From: Abyssibius alkaniclasticus
GTDB lineage: Bacteria > Pseudomonadota > Alphaproteobacteria > Rhodobacterales > Rhodobacteraceae
Assembly: GCF_020447305.1 (NCBI RefSeq)
Contig: NZ_CP095732.1
Location: forward strand, 2,326,501-2,390,500
Direction: 5' to 3'
DNA: 64,000 bases
Position 1 is the first letter of the stretch; each line of letters opens with the position of its first letter. The notes below the pieces were generated by a model. The model had not been told where the DNA came from and searched no databases. It saw only the letters and a program-made list of their open reading frames with translations. The position numbers and the translations under genes were made by a program. Positions 45,287 through 53,566 of the stretch are shown here, piece by piece.

Positions 45287-46056
45287 GCCTTGATGCCTGC
45301 GCCGTACTGGTTTCCAAAGGCGACCCCGACCGCTTTTCAAGCGCGATGACAGCGCCGGTTGAAGCGCGCGGTAGACTGCTGACGCTTTACGCCTTCAACC
45401 TTGAAGTGGCGCGCGCGCCCTGGGTTTCACCCGAGCCGGGGATCAACGAAATCCGCCTGCAATGGTGGGCCGATGCGATAGACGAGATTTATGCGGGCAA
45501 GCCTGCGCGCGCGCATGAGGTTGTGATGCCGCTGGCCGAAGTCATCAGGGCGCATGATCTGCCGCAAGCCCGTTTTTCTGCGCTGATCGAAGCCCGCCGC
45601 CATGATATTTATAGCGAGCGTTTCGCCGATCTGGATGCGCTGCTTGCCTATTGCGAAGCCACATCCGGCGGGCTGATGGCGCTGGCCGCAGCCGCACTTG
45701 GCGCGCCCGATAACAAGGTTGCGACAACATTCGGAACAGGCCTGGGTGTTGCAAACCTGATTGTCGCCCTGCCCAGTCTCATCGCCGCGGGGCGTAACCC
45801 GCTGACCAAAGAGGATGATGTTGAAACTTTGCGCGCACTGGCTGGGCAAGGGCGCGAGCTGCTGCGCACCGCCCGCTCAAAGCGCCGCGCCGTGCCGCTT
45901 GCGGCACGCCCGGCCTTGCTGGCCGGGTGGCGGGCCAATGGCCCGCTGAGCGCGGCTTTGGCCCAGCCGCAGCGCTGCTTGCAGGTGCCCTGGGCGGGTT
46001 CGGAGTTTAAGCGCCGCGCGGGGTTGATGCTGCGCGCAACTACAGGCCGCTGGTAG
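45283..46056 (+). CDS. Squalene/phytoene synthase-family protein
   Basis: A 257-residue trans-isoprenyl synthase-fold protein. It keeps LLTLYAFNLEVARAP and EIRLQWWADAIDEIYAG, but the Asp-rich motifs (DXXXD) of real phytoene synthases are not obvious: only WWADAID and RRHDIYSERF are seen. It may therefore be a non-catalytic relative; the eukaryotic relative NDUFAF6 assists complex I assembly. Coupled to cimA by ATGA. Its last 21 bases are one copy of the direct repeat bounding the AT-rich cassette. Confidence 0.85.
   Translation: MSLDACAVLVSKGDPDRFSSAMTAPVEARGRLLTLYAFNLEVARAPWVSPEPGINEIRLQWWADAIDEIYAGKPARAHEVVMPLAEVIRAHDLPQARFSALIEARRHDIYSERFADLDALLAYCEATSGGLMALAAAALGAPDNKVATTFGTGLGVANLIVALPSLIAAGRNPLTKEDDVETLRALAGQGRELLRTARSKRRAVPLAARPALLAGWRANGPLSAALAQPQRCLQVPWAGSEFKRRAGLMLRATTGRW
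46036..46056. repeat. Left 21-base direct repeat of the cassette
   Basis: GCAACTACAGGCCGCTGGTAG at 46036-46056 is repeated exactly at 46460-46480. The left copy forms the last codons and stop of the phytoene synthase-like gene. The pair bounds a 424-base repeat-plus-insert unit. Confidence 0.92.
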
Positions 46057-46063
46057 TAATATT

Positions 46064-46112
46064 TTGACATCGTTCTTGTTATTCGTATTTACTATTCTAT
46101 TTTTAATAGTAA
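46064..46112 (+). promoter_or_regulatory. Promoter and operator-like dyad of the AT-rich cassette
   Basis: TTGACA at 46064-46069 and TATTTA at 46086-46091 (16-base spacing) resemble a sigma-70 promoter. TTACTATT (46089-46096) and AATAGTAA (46105-46112) are a perfect 8-bp inverted repeat with an 8-base spacer, overlapping the -10 region and ending just before the ribosome-binding site. This is the layout of an autorepressed gene. Confidence 0.6.
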
Positions 46113-46124
46113 GCGGAGAAAAAA

Positions 46125-46454
46125 ATGGCGTTCAACTATGTGGAAACAACTATTGTAAAGGGAATGCTTGCCAGAGGCGATAAGCAACACGATATCGCCG
46201 CATATTTTGGCGAGAATGGCGGACGAGTAGCAGAAGTTTCAACGGGCGATTGCGCCTATCCTAATGCACCCTGCGCGCCGGCTGAAAAACTGCCGCCACC
46301 CGGTCCATACTTGAATCGTGCGACTACTTCTTCTGTTTGTTCTATTCTGCGTGATGCAATCGCAACAATCGTAGAAGCCGGAGATGAAACTGATGAGGCA
46401 GCCCTCGCAGTTGCTGCTCTTGAGAAGGCGATCGAGAAACTGGACAACCTCTAG
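46125..46454 (+). CDS. Small HTH-like protein on an AT-rich cassette
   Basis: A 109-residue protein. Residues 9-40 (IVKGMLARGDKQHDIAAYF and the following GENGGRVAEVSTG) read like a helix-turn-helix: helix, DKQHDIAAYFG turn-and-recognition pattern. A Pro-rich linker (KLPPPGPY) and a C-terminal helix (DEAALAVAALEKAIEKLDNL) follow. CGGAG precedes the ATG. Base composition and codons (AAA, ATT, CTT, TCT) differ sharply from the flanking genes. It lies between two 21-base direct repeats with its own promoter and dyad. It may be an autoregulated DNA-binding protein; no characterised homologue is recalled with certainty. Confidence 0.8.
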   Translation: MAFNYVETTIVKGMLARGDKQHDIAAYFGENGGRVAEVSTGDCAYPNAPCAPAEKLPPPGPYLNRATTSSVCSILRDAIATIVEAGDETDEAALAVAALEKAIEKLDNL

Positions 46455-46459
46455 TTTGT

Positions 46460-46480
46460 GCAACTACAGGCCGCTGGTAG
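46460..46480. repeat. Right 21-base direct repeat of the cassette
   Basis: Exact second copy of GCAACTACAGGCCGCTGGTAG. On the minus strand it encodes the end of the MFS gene (...TSGL and stop), so each flanking gene keeps an intact 3' end. Confidence 0.92.
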
Positions 46481-47729
46481 GCGTGGTTGAGTCTTCGAGT
46501 TGCGCCGGAATGGCGCGCTTTTGGCTGACGACCAGCCAGATCAGCGCACCGAAAGCCAGAATGAGGAAGGGGATCATGGCGATATTGACCGCGTTCCACC
46601 CGGTTTGCGACGAGCCGCCGGAACAGTTCATCAGTCCGCCCGAGGCCAGCGAGGCGAGCGTGACCATGCCAAATACCGCAAAGTCATTCATCCCCTGCAC
46701 GCGCCCCCTTTCGGCTGGCGTATGGGCGGCGGCAAGCATGGCTGTGGCGCCGATAAAGCCGAAGTTCCACCCCAAGCCGAGCAGTATTAGCGCACCATAA
46801 AAATTCATCAGCGCCACGCCCGACAGCGCCACAATGCCCGCCACCATCAGAATGCCAAGGCCGGTGGCAATTATTCTTTCAACCCCGAAACGCGCGATAA
46901 GATGGCCGGTAAAGAAGCTTGGCGCGAACATTGCCAGCACATGGCCCATGACAATATCGGCGGACTGGGCCTTTGTGTAACCGCTGCCAACCACGGCAAG
47001 CGGTGTCGAGGTCATGACCAGATTCATCAGCGCATAGGCGACCATTGCGCAAATCATCGCCACAACAATGCGCGGGCTGCGCAGCAGCTGCACGCGCGAG
47101 CGGCCGCGCGCGTCACCCGGCTGCGCGCGGGGCGGTTTGGGAATGTCGAGCGCAAAGAACAGGATCAACCCGATCAGGTTCAGCCCGATCATCACCATAT
47201 AGGCCCCGGCAAAAGGAATGCCGACAATCGCCTCATTGCTGACCTTGGCAAGCTGCGGGCCAAGAATGCCCGAAACCAGCCCGCCCGCCATGACCCAGGA
47301 AATCGCCTTGGGTTTGAAGCTGTCAGACGCGGTGTCGGTTGCTGCAAAACGGTAAAACCCCTGGGCCGACATGTAGATGCCGGTGAGGAATGCGCCTGCC
47401 AGAAACAGCGGGAACGAGCCGTAGTAAAGCCCGATTACCGAAACCCCGGCCCCGATAGCCCCGCTAAGCGCGCCCAGCACAAAGCCAAAGCGGCGGCCCT
47501 GATTCTGCATGATGCCCGACATGATCGGGGCCGAAAGCATCGAGGCCAGCACAGTCATTGAAATGGGCAGGGTGGCGAAGCATTTGTTGGTTGCCAGCAT
47601 CTGCCCGGCCAGCCCGCCAAACAGGAAATGAATGGGCATTTGCGCGCCCAGAATCGCCTGACAGGCGACAAGAACGCTGACATTGCGCCTGGCGCGCTGG
47701 TGGTTTTCGGCTGCGGCTGTATTTTCCAT
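46464..47729 (-). CDS. Major facilitator superfamily transporter (PucC/BCH-like or general MFS)
   Basis: A 421-residue inner-membrane protein with about twelve hydrophobic helices. Features include VSVLVACQAILGAQMPIHFLFGGLAGQML in the first helices, MQNQGRRFGFVLGALSGAIGA (MFS loop 2-3) and AHTPAERGRVQGMNDFAVFGMVTLASLASGG, which contains the conserved loop seen in drug-type MFS proteins. Substrate unknown. ATG 47729 begins MENTAAAENHQ; the frame open to 47867 runs into the divergent glycosylase gene. Its 3' end carries one direct-repeat copy of the cassette. Confidence 0.87.
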   Translation of the reverse strand: MENTAAAENHQRARRNVSVLVACQAILGAQMPIHFLFGGLAGQMLATNKCFATLPISMTVLASMLSAPIMSGIMQNQGRRFGFVLGALSGAIGAGVSVIGLYYGSFPLFLAGAFLTGIYMSAQGFYRFAATDTASDSFKPKAISWVMAGGLVSGILGPQLAKVSNEAIVGIPFAGAYMVMIGLNLIGLILFFALDIPKPPRAQPGDARGRSRVQLLRSPRIVVAMICAMVAYALMNLVMTSTPLAVVGSGYTKAQSADIVMGHVLAMFAPSFFTGHLIARFGVERIIATGLGILMVAGIVALSGVALMNFYGALILLGLGWNFGFIGATAMLAAAHTPAERGRVQGMNDFAVFGMVTLASLASGGLMNCSGGSSQTGWNAVNIAMIPFLILAFGALIWLVVSQKRAIPAQLEDSTTPTSGL

Positions 47730-47785
47730 GAAGATCTTGTAAAAGGTGGCGCGGCGGGTGCAATCGAAAACAGCAGGGCAGGGCA

Positions 47786-48412
47786 ATGAATTTGATAGAA
47801 ACAGAGGCGGATGTGGCCGAAGGTGCGGCCTGGCTGGCCGCGTGCGAGCCACGTTTTGCGCTTGCATTGCTTGAAACCGGCCCGCTGCCCCTGCGCCTGC
47901 GCGAAGGTGGGTTTAGCGCATTGCTGCGCGCGATTGTCAGCCAGCAAATCTCGGTTGCGGCGGCGGCGGGGGTTTGGGCGCGGCTCGAGGCGGCCGGGGC
48001 AACAGAGGCGAAAGCCGTGGCGCAAATGGATGTGGAAAGCCTGCGCGCCGCCGGGCTTTCGCGCCAGAAGGCAGGCTATGCGCTGGCGCTTGCGCAAGCC
48101 GGGGTCGATTTTGCAGCCTTGCGCCAGATGCCAAGCGATGAGGTGATAGCCACGCTCGTGCGAATCAAGGGCATTGGTGTGTGGACGGCTGAAATTTACG
48201 CCAAATTCTCGCTGGGCCATGCCGATGTGCTGGCGGCGGGCGACCTTGCCTTGCAGGAATCAGCGCGCATGTTGTTTGATCTGCCCGCGCGGCCAACCGA
48301 ACGGGAGTTGCGCAAACTGGCCGAGCCCTGGTCGCCGTGGCGCTCGGTTGCGGCGCGGGCCTTGTGGTCGTATTACCATGTGATGAAAAACCGCGAAGGA
48401 ATTGGTGCATGA
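47786..48412 (+). CDS. DNA-3-methyladenine glycosylase II (AlkA-like)
   Basis: A 208-residue HhH-GPD base-excision glycosylase. It has ALLRAIVSQQISVAAAAGVW (substrate-side helix), the helix-hairpin-helix LVRIKGIGVWTAEIYAKF, and the catalytic Asp in LAAGDLALQESA. Excises alkylated purines. Shorter than E. coli AlkA because the N-terminal domain is missing, as in many alphaproteobacteria. Overlaps the esterase gene by ATGA. Confidence 0.92.
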   Translation: MNLIETEADVAEGAAWLAACEPRFALALLETGPLPLRLREGGFSALLRAIVSQQISVAAAAGVWARLEAAGATEAKAVAQMDVESLRAAGLSRQKAGYALALAQAGVDFAALRQMPSDEVIATLVRIKGIGVWTAEIYAKFSLGHADVLAAGDLALQESARMLFDLPARPTERELRKLAEPWSPWRSVAARALWSYYHVMKNREGIGA

Positions 48413-49080
48413 GCTTAACAGGGCCGCAAAAGGGCGCAAAATCGGGCAAGGCGAACGGCCAGATCATCTTTTTACACGGCTATGGTGCCGATGGGGCCGA
48501 TCTGCTGGGGCTGAGCGACCAGCTTGGCGCCTATCTGCCCAATACGCGGTTTCTGGCCCCCAATGCGCCGGAACGCTGCATCAACAACCCGATGGGCTAT
48601 CAGTGGTTTCCTATCCCCTGGCTTGATGGTTCAAGCGAGGAAATGGCCCGGGCAGGGCAGGCGCGGGCGGTTGAGGCGCTGAATGCTTATCTTGATGCGC
48701 AATTTGCCGAAGTTGCACCGGAACGCACTGTAATTGTTGGGTTTTCCCAGGGCACGATGATGGCGCTGGATGTGCTGCCGCGCCGCGATACCGCCGTGGC
48801 CGGCGTGGTCGGGTTTTCGGGGCGCTTGCTGGCGCCGGAAAAACTGGCCGCCGCGGCCAGGGTGCGCCCGCCGGTTCTGCTGGTGCATGGCGATGCAGAC
48901 CAGATGGTGCCGCCAAGCAGCCTGCCCGAGGCCGCCGATGCGCTGGTTGCTGCCGGGTTTGAAACCTATACCCATATTTCCAAAGGCATGGGCCACGGGA
49001 TCGCGCCCGACGGTCTGGGCCTGTGTTTGCAATTTGCCGCGCAGAAACTGGGTGTGACGCTGCCGCAACCGTCAAATTAA
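48409..49080 (+). CDS. Phospholipase/carboxylesterase family hydrolase
   Basis: A 223-residue alpha/beta hydrolase with IIFLHGYGADGADLLGL, the nucleophile GFSQGTMMAL, the Asp in LLVHGDADQMVPP and the His in KGMGHGIAPDGL, completing a Ser-Asp-His triad. Broad-specificity esterase acting on short acyl esters is the usual role. It is translationally coupled to the glycosylase gene, without an obvious shared function. Confidence 0.92.
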   Translation: MSLTGPQKGAKSGKANGQIIFLHGYGADGADLLGLSDQLGAYLPNTRFLAPNAPERCINNPMGYQWFPIPWLDGSSEEMARAGQARAVEALNAYLDAQFAEVAPERTVIVGFSQGTMMALDVLPRRDTAVAGVVGFSGRLLAPEKLAAAARVRPPVLLVHGDADQMVPPSSLPEAADALVAAGFETYTHISKGMGHGIAPDGLGLCLQFAAQKLGVTLPQPSN

Positions 49081-49183
49081 TGTCACCATCTAGGGGCTTG
49101 TCAGCTTCATTGGGCAATATATAGTTGCGGCACGGGGCTTACCCCGGGCCGCGGCTGGCAACCGCAAGATATGAGGTTGCGCG

Positions 49184-49768
49184 ATGCAACAAGCGCATAT
49201 TGCCAATTTTGTCCGGCAGGGGCCGGGCCTGCATCATCATCCGGCATTGGTGCTGAATGCTGATTACCGCCCGCTTTCCTATTTGCCGCTGTCGCTTTGG
49301 CCCTGGCAGGAGGCGGTGAAAGCCGTGGTGCTGGACCGGGTCGATGTGATCGCGCAATACGATGAATATGTGCATTCGCCCAGCACAACCTTCCGCCTGC
49401 CCTCGGTTGTGGTGCTGCGCGACTTTGTAAAGCCTGCGCGCGTGGCGGCCTTTACGCGCTTCAACCTGTTCTTGCGCGACGAGTTTACCTGCCAGTATTG
49501 CGGCGCCAAGGGCGAGATGACCTTTGACCATGTCATTCCACGCGCCCGAGGTGGCAAAACCACATGGCAGAACGTGGTGGCTGCCTGCGGGCCGTGCAAC
49601 CTGCACAAGGGGTCCAAAACGCTGTCGCGCGCCGGAATGCGCCTGCGCCGCGCCCCGCGCCAGCCCGAAACCGAAGAGCTGAAAAACACGGGCCGCAAGT
49701 TTCCGCCCAACCATTTGCATGTAAGCTGGATGGACTATTTGTATTGGGATGCGGAGCTGGACGCCTAG
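49184..49768 (+). CDS. HNH endonuclease family protein
   Basis: A 194-residue protein. The C-terminal half holds a complete HNH fold: CQYCG zinc knuckle, TFDHVIPRARGGKTTWQNVVAACGPCNLHKGSK with the catalytic DHV His and Asn, and the second CGPC knuckle. The N-terminal part (PALVLNADYRPLSYLPLSLWPWQEAVK) is the conserved extension of a chromosomal HNH family found in many proteobacteria as a single housekeeping gene, not a homing enzyme. Role unclear, perhaps repair. Its end overlaps dsbB by 4 bases. Confidence 0.9.
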   Translation: MQQAHIANFVRQGPGLHHHPALVLNADYRPLSYLPLSLWPWQEAVKAVVLDRVDVIAQYDEYVHSPSTTFRLPSVVVLRDFVKPARVAAFTRFNLFLRDEFTCQYCGAKGEMTFDHVIPRARGGKTTWQNVVAACGPCNLHKGSKTLSRAGMRLRRAPRQPETEELKNTGRKFPPNHLHVSWMDYLYWDAELDA

Positions 49769-50235
49769 GCGCGGCGGGCTTGCACAAAGGCGCGCAGCCA
49801 CAGCACGACAAGTGCAGCAGAGAAAAGCGCGTTCCATCCGGCCATTGACAGGCCAAGCAGGCTCCAGACAATCTCGTCACAGCGCACAACCGGCGCGGCT
49901 TCGATCTGGGCAAGCAAATCGCCTACGCTCATGCCATCGATCGGGCTGGATGTGCAGGTATCCGGCCCAGCAAAAATGCCCCATTCAACCCCGGCGTGAT
50001 AGCCGCCAATCGTGGCACCCACGGCCACAACCAATGCGGCCAGCAACGACAGGCTGCGCAGCGGCACCAGCACCAGCAGCAGGCCAAGCGCAATGGCTAT
50101 GCCATGCGGCCAGCGTTGCCAGATGCATAGCTTGCACGGCGCATACCCCCCCAGAAACTGAAAAGCCAGAGCGCCGCCAAGCAGCGCTGCCGAGCCGCCC
50201 GCCGCAACCATTGCTGTTTTCTGCCAAGTTTTCAT
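49765..50235 (-). CDS. dsbB: Disulfide bond formation protein B
   Basis: Inner-membrane quinone reductase that reoxidises DsbA. The 156-residue protein has four hydrophobic helices. The first periplasmic CxxC is in APCKLCIWQRWPH, and the second loop pair is the Cys of DTCTSSPIDG and of VVRCDEIVWSLLGLSMAGWN, the typical C-terminal DsbB signature. Overlaps the DedA gene by ATGA. No dsbA is in the window. Confidence 0.93.
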   Translation of the reverse strand: MKTWQKTAMVAAGGSAALLGGALAFQFLGGYAPCKLCIWQRWPHGIAIALGLLLVLVPLRSLSLLAALVVAVGATIGGYHAGVEWGIFAGPDTCTSSPIDGMSVGDLLAQIEAAPVVRCDEIVWSLLGLSMAGWNALFSAALVVLWLRAFVQARRA

Positions 50236-50810
50236 AAGTATTTTACCGCCATGAATCCACCAATCAGCAGCACACAGGCGATGGTAAACATCAGCCCAAG
50301 CCGCTTTTCGATGAAGGTTTTAATCGGTGGGCCAAATTTCCACAACAGGGCGGCGACAATAAAGAACCGCGCTGCGCGGGCGATAAGGCTATAGCCCATA
50401 AAGGCTGCGAAGTTGAGGTCGGTCGCGCCTGACAGGATTGTGATCACCTTGTAGGGAAAGGGCGTAATGCCCGCAAACAGCACCGCCAGCGCGCCGTTCT
50501 CGTTGAAACTGCTGCGGAACGTGTCGAACTTCGCTTCCATTCCGTAAAAGGCCAGCACCGGCTGGCCGACCGTATCAAACAGCATTGCGCCAATCGCATA
50601 GCCAAGCGCGCCACCGGCCACCGATGAGACCGTGCAGATCGCCGCAATGCGAAACGCCATATGCGGACGGGCCAGAATGATGGGAATCAGCAGCACATCG
50701 GGCGGAATGGGAAAGACCGAGCTTTCCACAAAGGCGACCAGCGCCAGAAGCCAGAGGGCATGGCGGTGTTCGGCCAAAAGCAAGGTGCGGTCATAGAGTT
50801 TGCGTAACAT
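50232..50810 (-). CDS. DedA/YqaA family membrane protein
   Basis: A 192-residue membrane protein of the VTT/DedA family: FVESSVFPIPPDVLLIPI (signature near the N-terminus), GGALGYAIGAMLFDTVG, and FAGITPFPYKVITILSG with a conserved Pro-Phe-Pro loop. DedA proteins are linked to lipid flipping, proton gradients and envelope integrity. Start taken as MLRKLYDRTLL at 50810; ATG at 50819 (MRAMLRK) is also possible. The frame open to 51341 is antisense to the metallopeptidase gene. Confidence 0.9.
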   Translation of the reverse strand: MLRKLYDRTLLLAEHRHALWLLALVAFVESSVFPIPPDVLLIPIILARPHMAFRIAAICTVSSVAGGALGYAIGAMLFDTVGQPVLAFYGMEAKFDTFRSSFNENGALAVLFAGITPFPYKVITILSGATDLNFAAFMGYSLIARAARFFIVAALLWKFGPPIKTFIEKRLGLMFTIACVLLIGGFMAVKYL

Positions 50811-50902
50811 GGCGCGCATGTTGCAAGCTTGCGCGCCGCGGTCAAGTGCGATTGCAAAGCAGGTCAGCGAAGGGTTATCTAGACCCAAGCGGAGGACAGG
50901 CG

Positions 50903-51778
50903 ATGAAATGGCAGGGGCGGCGCGCATCGCGCAACATTCAAGACCGGCGCGCCAACCCCGGCGGCGGGCGGCGTGTGGGCAGCCGTGGTGCCGCGCAACG
51001 CATTGGCAGTGTCGGGCTGATTGCGGTTCTGATAATCGGCTATTTTCTGGGGGTCGATGTTTCGCCGCTGCTGGATGGCGGCGCGTTGGATGACAGCAGC
51101 ACGCAAAGGAGCGCGCCACTTTCTGCCGAAGAACGCGAGGCGGGCCAGTTTGTGGCCGTCGTTCTGGCTGATACCGAAGAGATATGGACGCAGGTCTTTC
51201 GCGAACAGGTGGGCGAGGTCTACCGCCCGCCGCAGCTTGTGCTGTTTTCCGGCGCAACCCGCAGCGCCTGTGGCGGTGCCGACGGGGCCAGCGGCCCGTT
51301 TTACTGCCCGCCCGACCGGATGGCCTATCTCGACACGGCATTCTTTGATGTTCTGCGCCGCCGTCTTGGTGCGGGTGGTGACTTTGCCGCCGCCTATGTG
51401 GTGGCGCATGAGGTTGCCCATCATGTGCAGAACGAGCTTGGCATACTCCCCCGCGCCAACCAGATGCGCAGCCAGGCGAGCGAGGCGGCTTCCAACCGCA
51501 TTTCGGTGCAGATCGAGTTGCAGGCCGATTGTTATTCCGGTATCTGGGCGCATTATGCCGATGCCCGGCTTGGTGTGGTCGAGCCCGGCGATCTGGCCGA
51601 GGCGCTGAATGCCGCGCGCCAGATCGGCGATGACACGTTGCAGCGCAATGCCGGGCGTCGGCCCATGCCGCATACTTTCACCCACGGCACGTCGGAGCAG
51701 CGCGAAAGCTGGTTTCAACGTGGCTATGACAGCGGCCAGATCGGCCAATGTGACACTTTCAACACGTCGAGGCTTTGA
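50903..51778 (+). CDS. Neutral zinc metallopeptidase (YpfJ family)
   Basis: A 291-residue membrane-anchored protein: cytoplasmic basic N-terminus (WQGRRASRNIQDRR), one transmembrane helix (VGLIAVLIIGYFLGV) and a large outside domain. That domain has PFYCPPDRMAYLDTAFF, the zinc site AHEVAHHVQNELG (HExxH) and the third-ligand region ELQADCYSGIWAH. GGAGG lies upstream of ATG 50903. Substrates are unknown. It shares one base with the TPR-sulfotransferase start (TGATG). Confidence 0.93.
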   Translation: MKWQGRRASRNIQDRRANPGGGRRVGSRGAAQRIGSVGLIAVLIIGYFLGVDVSPLLDGGALDDSSTQRSAPLSAEEREAGQFVAVVLADTEEIWTQVFREQVGEVYRPPQLVLFSGATRSACGGADGASGPFYCPPDRMAYLDTAFFDVLRRRLGAGGDFAAAYVVAHEVAHHVQNELGILPRANQMRSQASEAASNRISVQIELQADCYSGIWAHYADARLGVVEPGDLAEALNAARQIGDDTLQRNAGRRPMPHTFTHGTSEQRESWFQRGYDSGQIGQCDTFNTSRL

Positions 51779-53424
51779 TGAACCTGAAACCGCCCAAACA
51801 ACCGGCATCGGTGCCTGCCGATATCTTGCAGCTGGAAAAGATGATGAAAGCCGGCGCCTTCGCGCAAGCCGAAGCCCCGGCGCGCAAGGCGGCCAAGAAA
51901 TATCCGCGCGTGCCGATTGTGCAGATGATGCTGGGCATTTCGCTGGCGGAACAGGAAAAGTCGGAAGAGGCGCTCAAACAGTTTCACAAGGTGGCGCGGC
52001 TTCAGCCGGACAATGCCGATGTCTGGCGCAATATCGGAATGCTGGAACAGCGGGCGCGCAACTTTGAAAGCGCCGAAAAAGCCCTGCTCAAGGCGATTGC
52101 CATCAACCCGAAATTCGGGCAGGCCTATACCACAATCGGCGCGATTTACGATGGTTTGGGCGAACAGCAAAAAGCACTGGATGCCTATTACAAGGCTGTC
52201 GAACTGTTGCCGAAAACTGCCGCCTCTCATAACAACCTGCTGGCGCAGCTTGAAATTACAAATGACAGCGATGCGCTTGAAGCCGCGCTGGAAAATGCGC
52301 GCAAGCAGATTCCCGGCAATGCGATTGTCAGCTATTTTGAAGGCATATTGGCGCAGCGAAAGGGTGACTTGCCGACGGCGCGCAAGCAACTGGAGGCCGT
52401 GCGGTTTGATCTGCCACCGTTCAGGAACCGCTCGATCGAAGTCAGCCGCTGCGGGCATTTGGGCCGTATCTGCGACAAGCTGGGCGATTATCCGGCTGCG
52501 TTCAAATATTTCCAGAAGTGTAAATCCATTCTGGCGCAACGTGCCGCCGAGCTTGGCTATGAAACCGAAGGGTATTTCAAAACAATCAGCCGCACGCTGG
52601 GCTATGTCGAGGCGCGGCAGTTTGATGCCTGGAAACCCTATGACCTGCCAGACGATGTTGCCCCCGTATTCCTGATCGGGTTTCCGCGTTCGGGCACGAC
52701 CTTGCTGGATACGATCTTGCGCAGCCACCCGGATATCGAGGTTGTCGAAGAAGGCCCAGCCGTGCGTGACATGATGCGCGCGCTTGGCGAGGTGAACGAG
52801 AACCGCAACGAAGCCTTGATAAACATGACCGCGAAGCAAGCCGAGAAGTTGCGGAATGTTTACCTGACATCCTTGCGCAAAGGCATAAGCGGGCACGGCA
52901 AGATCATTATCGACAAACTGCCGCTGAATATTTTGCATGTGCCGGTGATTTGCCGGATCTTCCCGAATGCGCGCTTCATTCTGACCCTGCGCCACCCGGC
53001 CGATTCCGTGCTGTCCAACTATATGCAGGCCTTCGATCAGAACCAGGCAATGGCGGTGATGAACAAGCTTTCAACCGCCGCGCAATTCTACGATCTGGCC
53101 ATGCGGATATGGGAGGCCAGTTTGCCGCTGATTGGCGATAATTTCGTTGAAAGCCGCTATGAGGATCTGGTCGATGACATGCAGACCACGCTGACCCCGG
53201 TGCTGAAGCTGCTGGGGCTTGACTGGGATGAAAACATGGAAAATTACCGCCAGACGGCGCTGGAGCGCGGGCGCATTCGCACGCCAAGCTACAATCAGGT
53301 GGTGAAGCCGCTCTACAAGGATGCCCAGCAGCGCTGGAAGCATTATGCCAAGCCAATGGCCGGAATTCTGCCGCTGCTGGAGCCTTGGGCGGAACGTTTC
53401 GGATATGGCAAGCTAAGCGATTGA
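51778..53424 (+). CDS. TPR-sulfotransferase fusion protein
   Basis: A 548-residue two-domain protein. About residues 20-240 are TPR-like repeats (YPRVPIVQMMLGISLAEQEK, ADVWRNIGMLEQRARNFE, AYTTIGAIYDGLGEQQKAL). Residues 295 onward form a sulfotransferase domain with the PAPS 5'-phosphosulfate loop FLIGFPRSGTTLLDTIL and the 3'-phosphate segment RFILTLRHPADSVLSNY. The acceptor could be a protein, lipid or polysaccharide, and TPRs often hold a protein acceptor. Such fusions are common in marine alphaproteobacteria. Coupled to the metallopeptidase gene. Confidence 0.9.
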   Translation: MNLKPPKQPASVPADILQLEKMMKAGAFAQAEAPARKAAKKYPRVPIVQMMLGISLAEQEKSEEALKQFHKVARLQPDNADVWRNIGMLEQRARNFESAEKALLKAIAINPKFGQAYTTIGAIYDGLGEQQKALDAYYKAVELLPKTAASHNNLLAQLEITNDSDALEAALENARKQIPGNAIVSYFEGILAQRKGDLPTARKQLEAVRFDLPPFRNRSIEVSRCGHLGRICDKLGDYPAAFKYFQKCKSILAQRAAELGYETEGYFKTISRTLGYVEARQFDAWKPYDLPDDVAPVFLIGFPRSGTTLLDTILRSHPDIEVVEEGPAVRDMMRALGEVNENRNEALINMTAKQAEKLRNVYLTSLRKGISGHGKIIIDKLPLNILHVPVICRIFPNARFILTLRHPADSVLSNYMQAFDQNQAMAVMNKLSTAAQFYDLAMRIWEASLPLIGDNFVESRYEDLVDDMQTTLTPVLKLLGLDWDENMENYRQTALERGRIRTPSYNQVVKPLYKDAQQRWKHYAKPMAGILPLLEPWAERFGYGKLSD

Positions 53425-53460
53425 CGGCGCGCCAAAGCGGGGTTAAATGACCCCTGCGTT

Positions 53461-53546
53461 GCCCGAGTGGCGGAATGGTAGACGCAGCGGATTCAAAATC
53501 CGCCGCCCTTGCGGGTGTGCCGGTTCGAGTCCGGCCTCGGGTACCA
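53461..53546 (+). tRNA. tRNA-Leu (anticodon CAA)
   Basis: Class II tRNA of 86 bases with encoded CCA. The acceptor GCCCGAG pairs with CTCGGGT (one G-U). The anticodon arm is GCGGA-TTCAAAA-TCCGC (anticodon CAA, TTG codons). The long variable arm is GCCCTTGCGGGTGT and the T arm GCCGG-TTCGAGT-CCGGC. Confidence 0.97.
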
Positions 53547-53566
53547 CAGCTTGAATGGCGGCGGGG

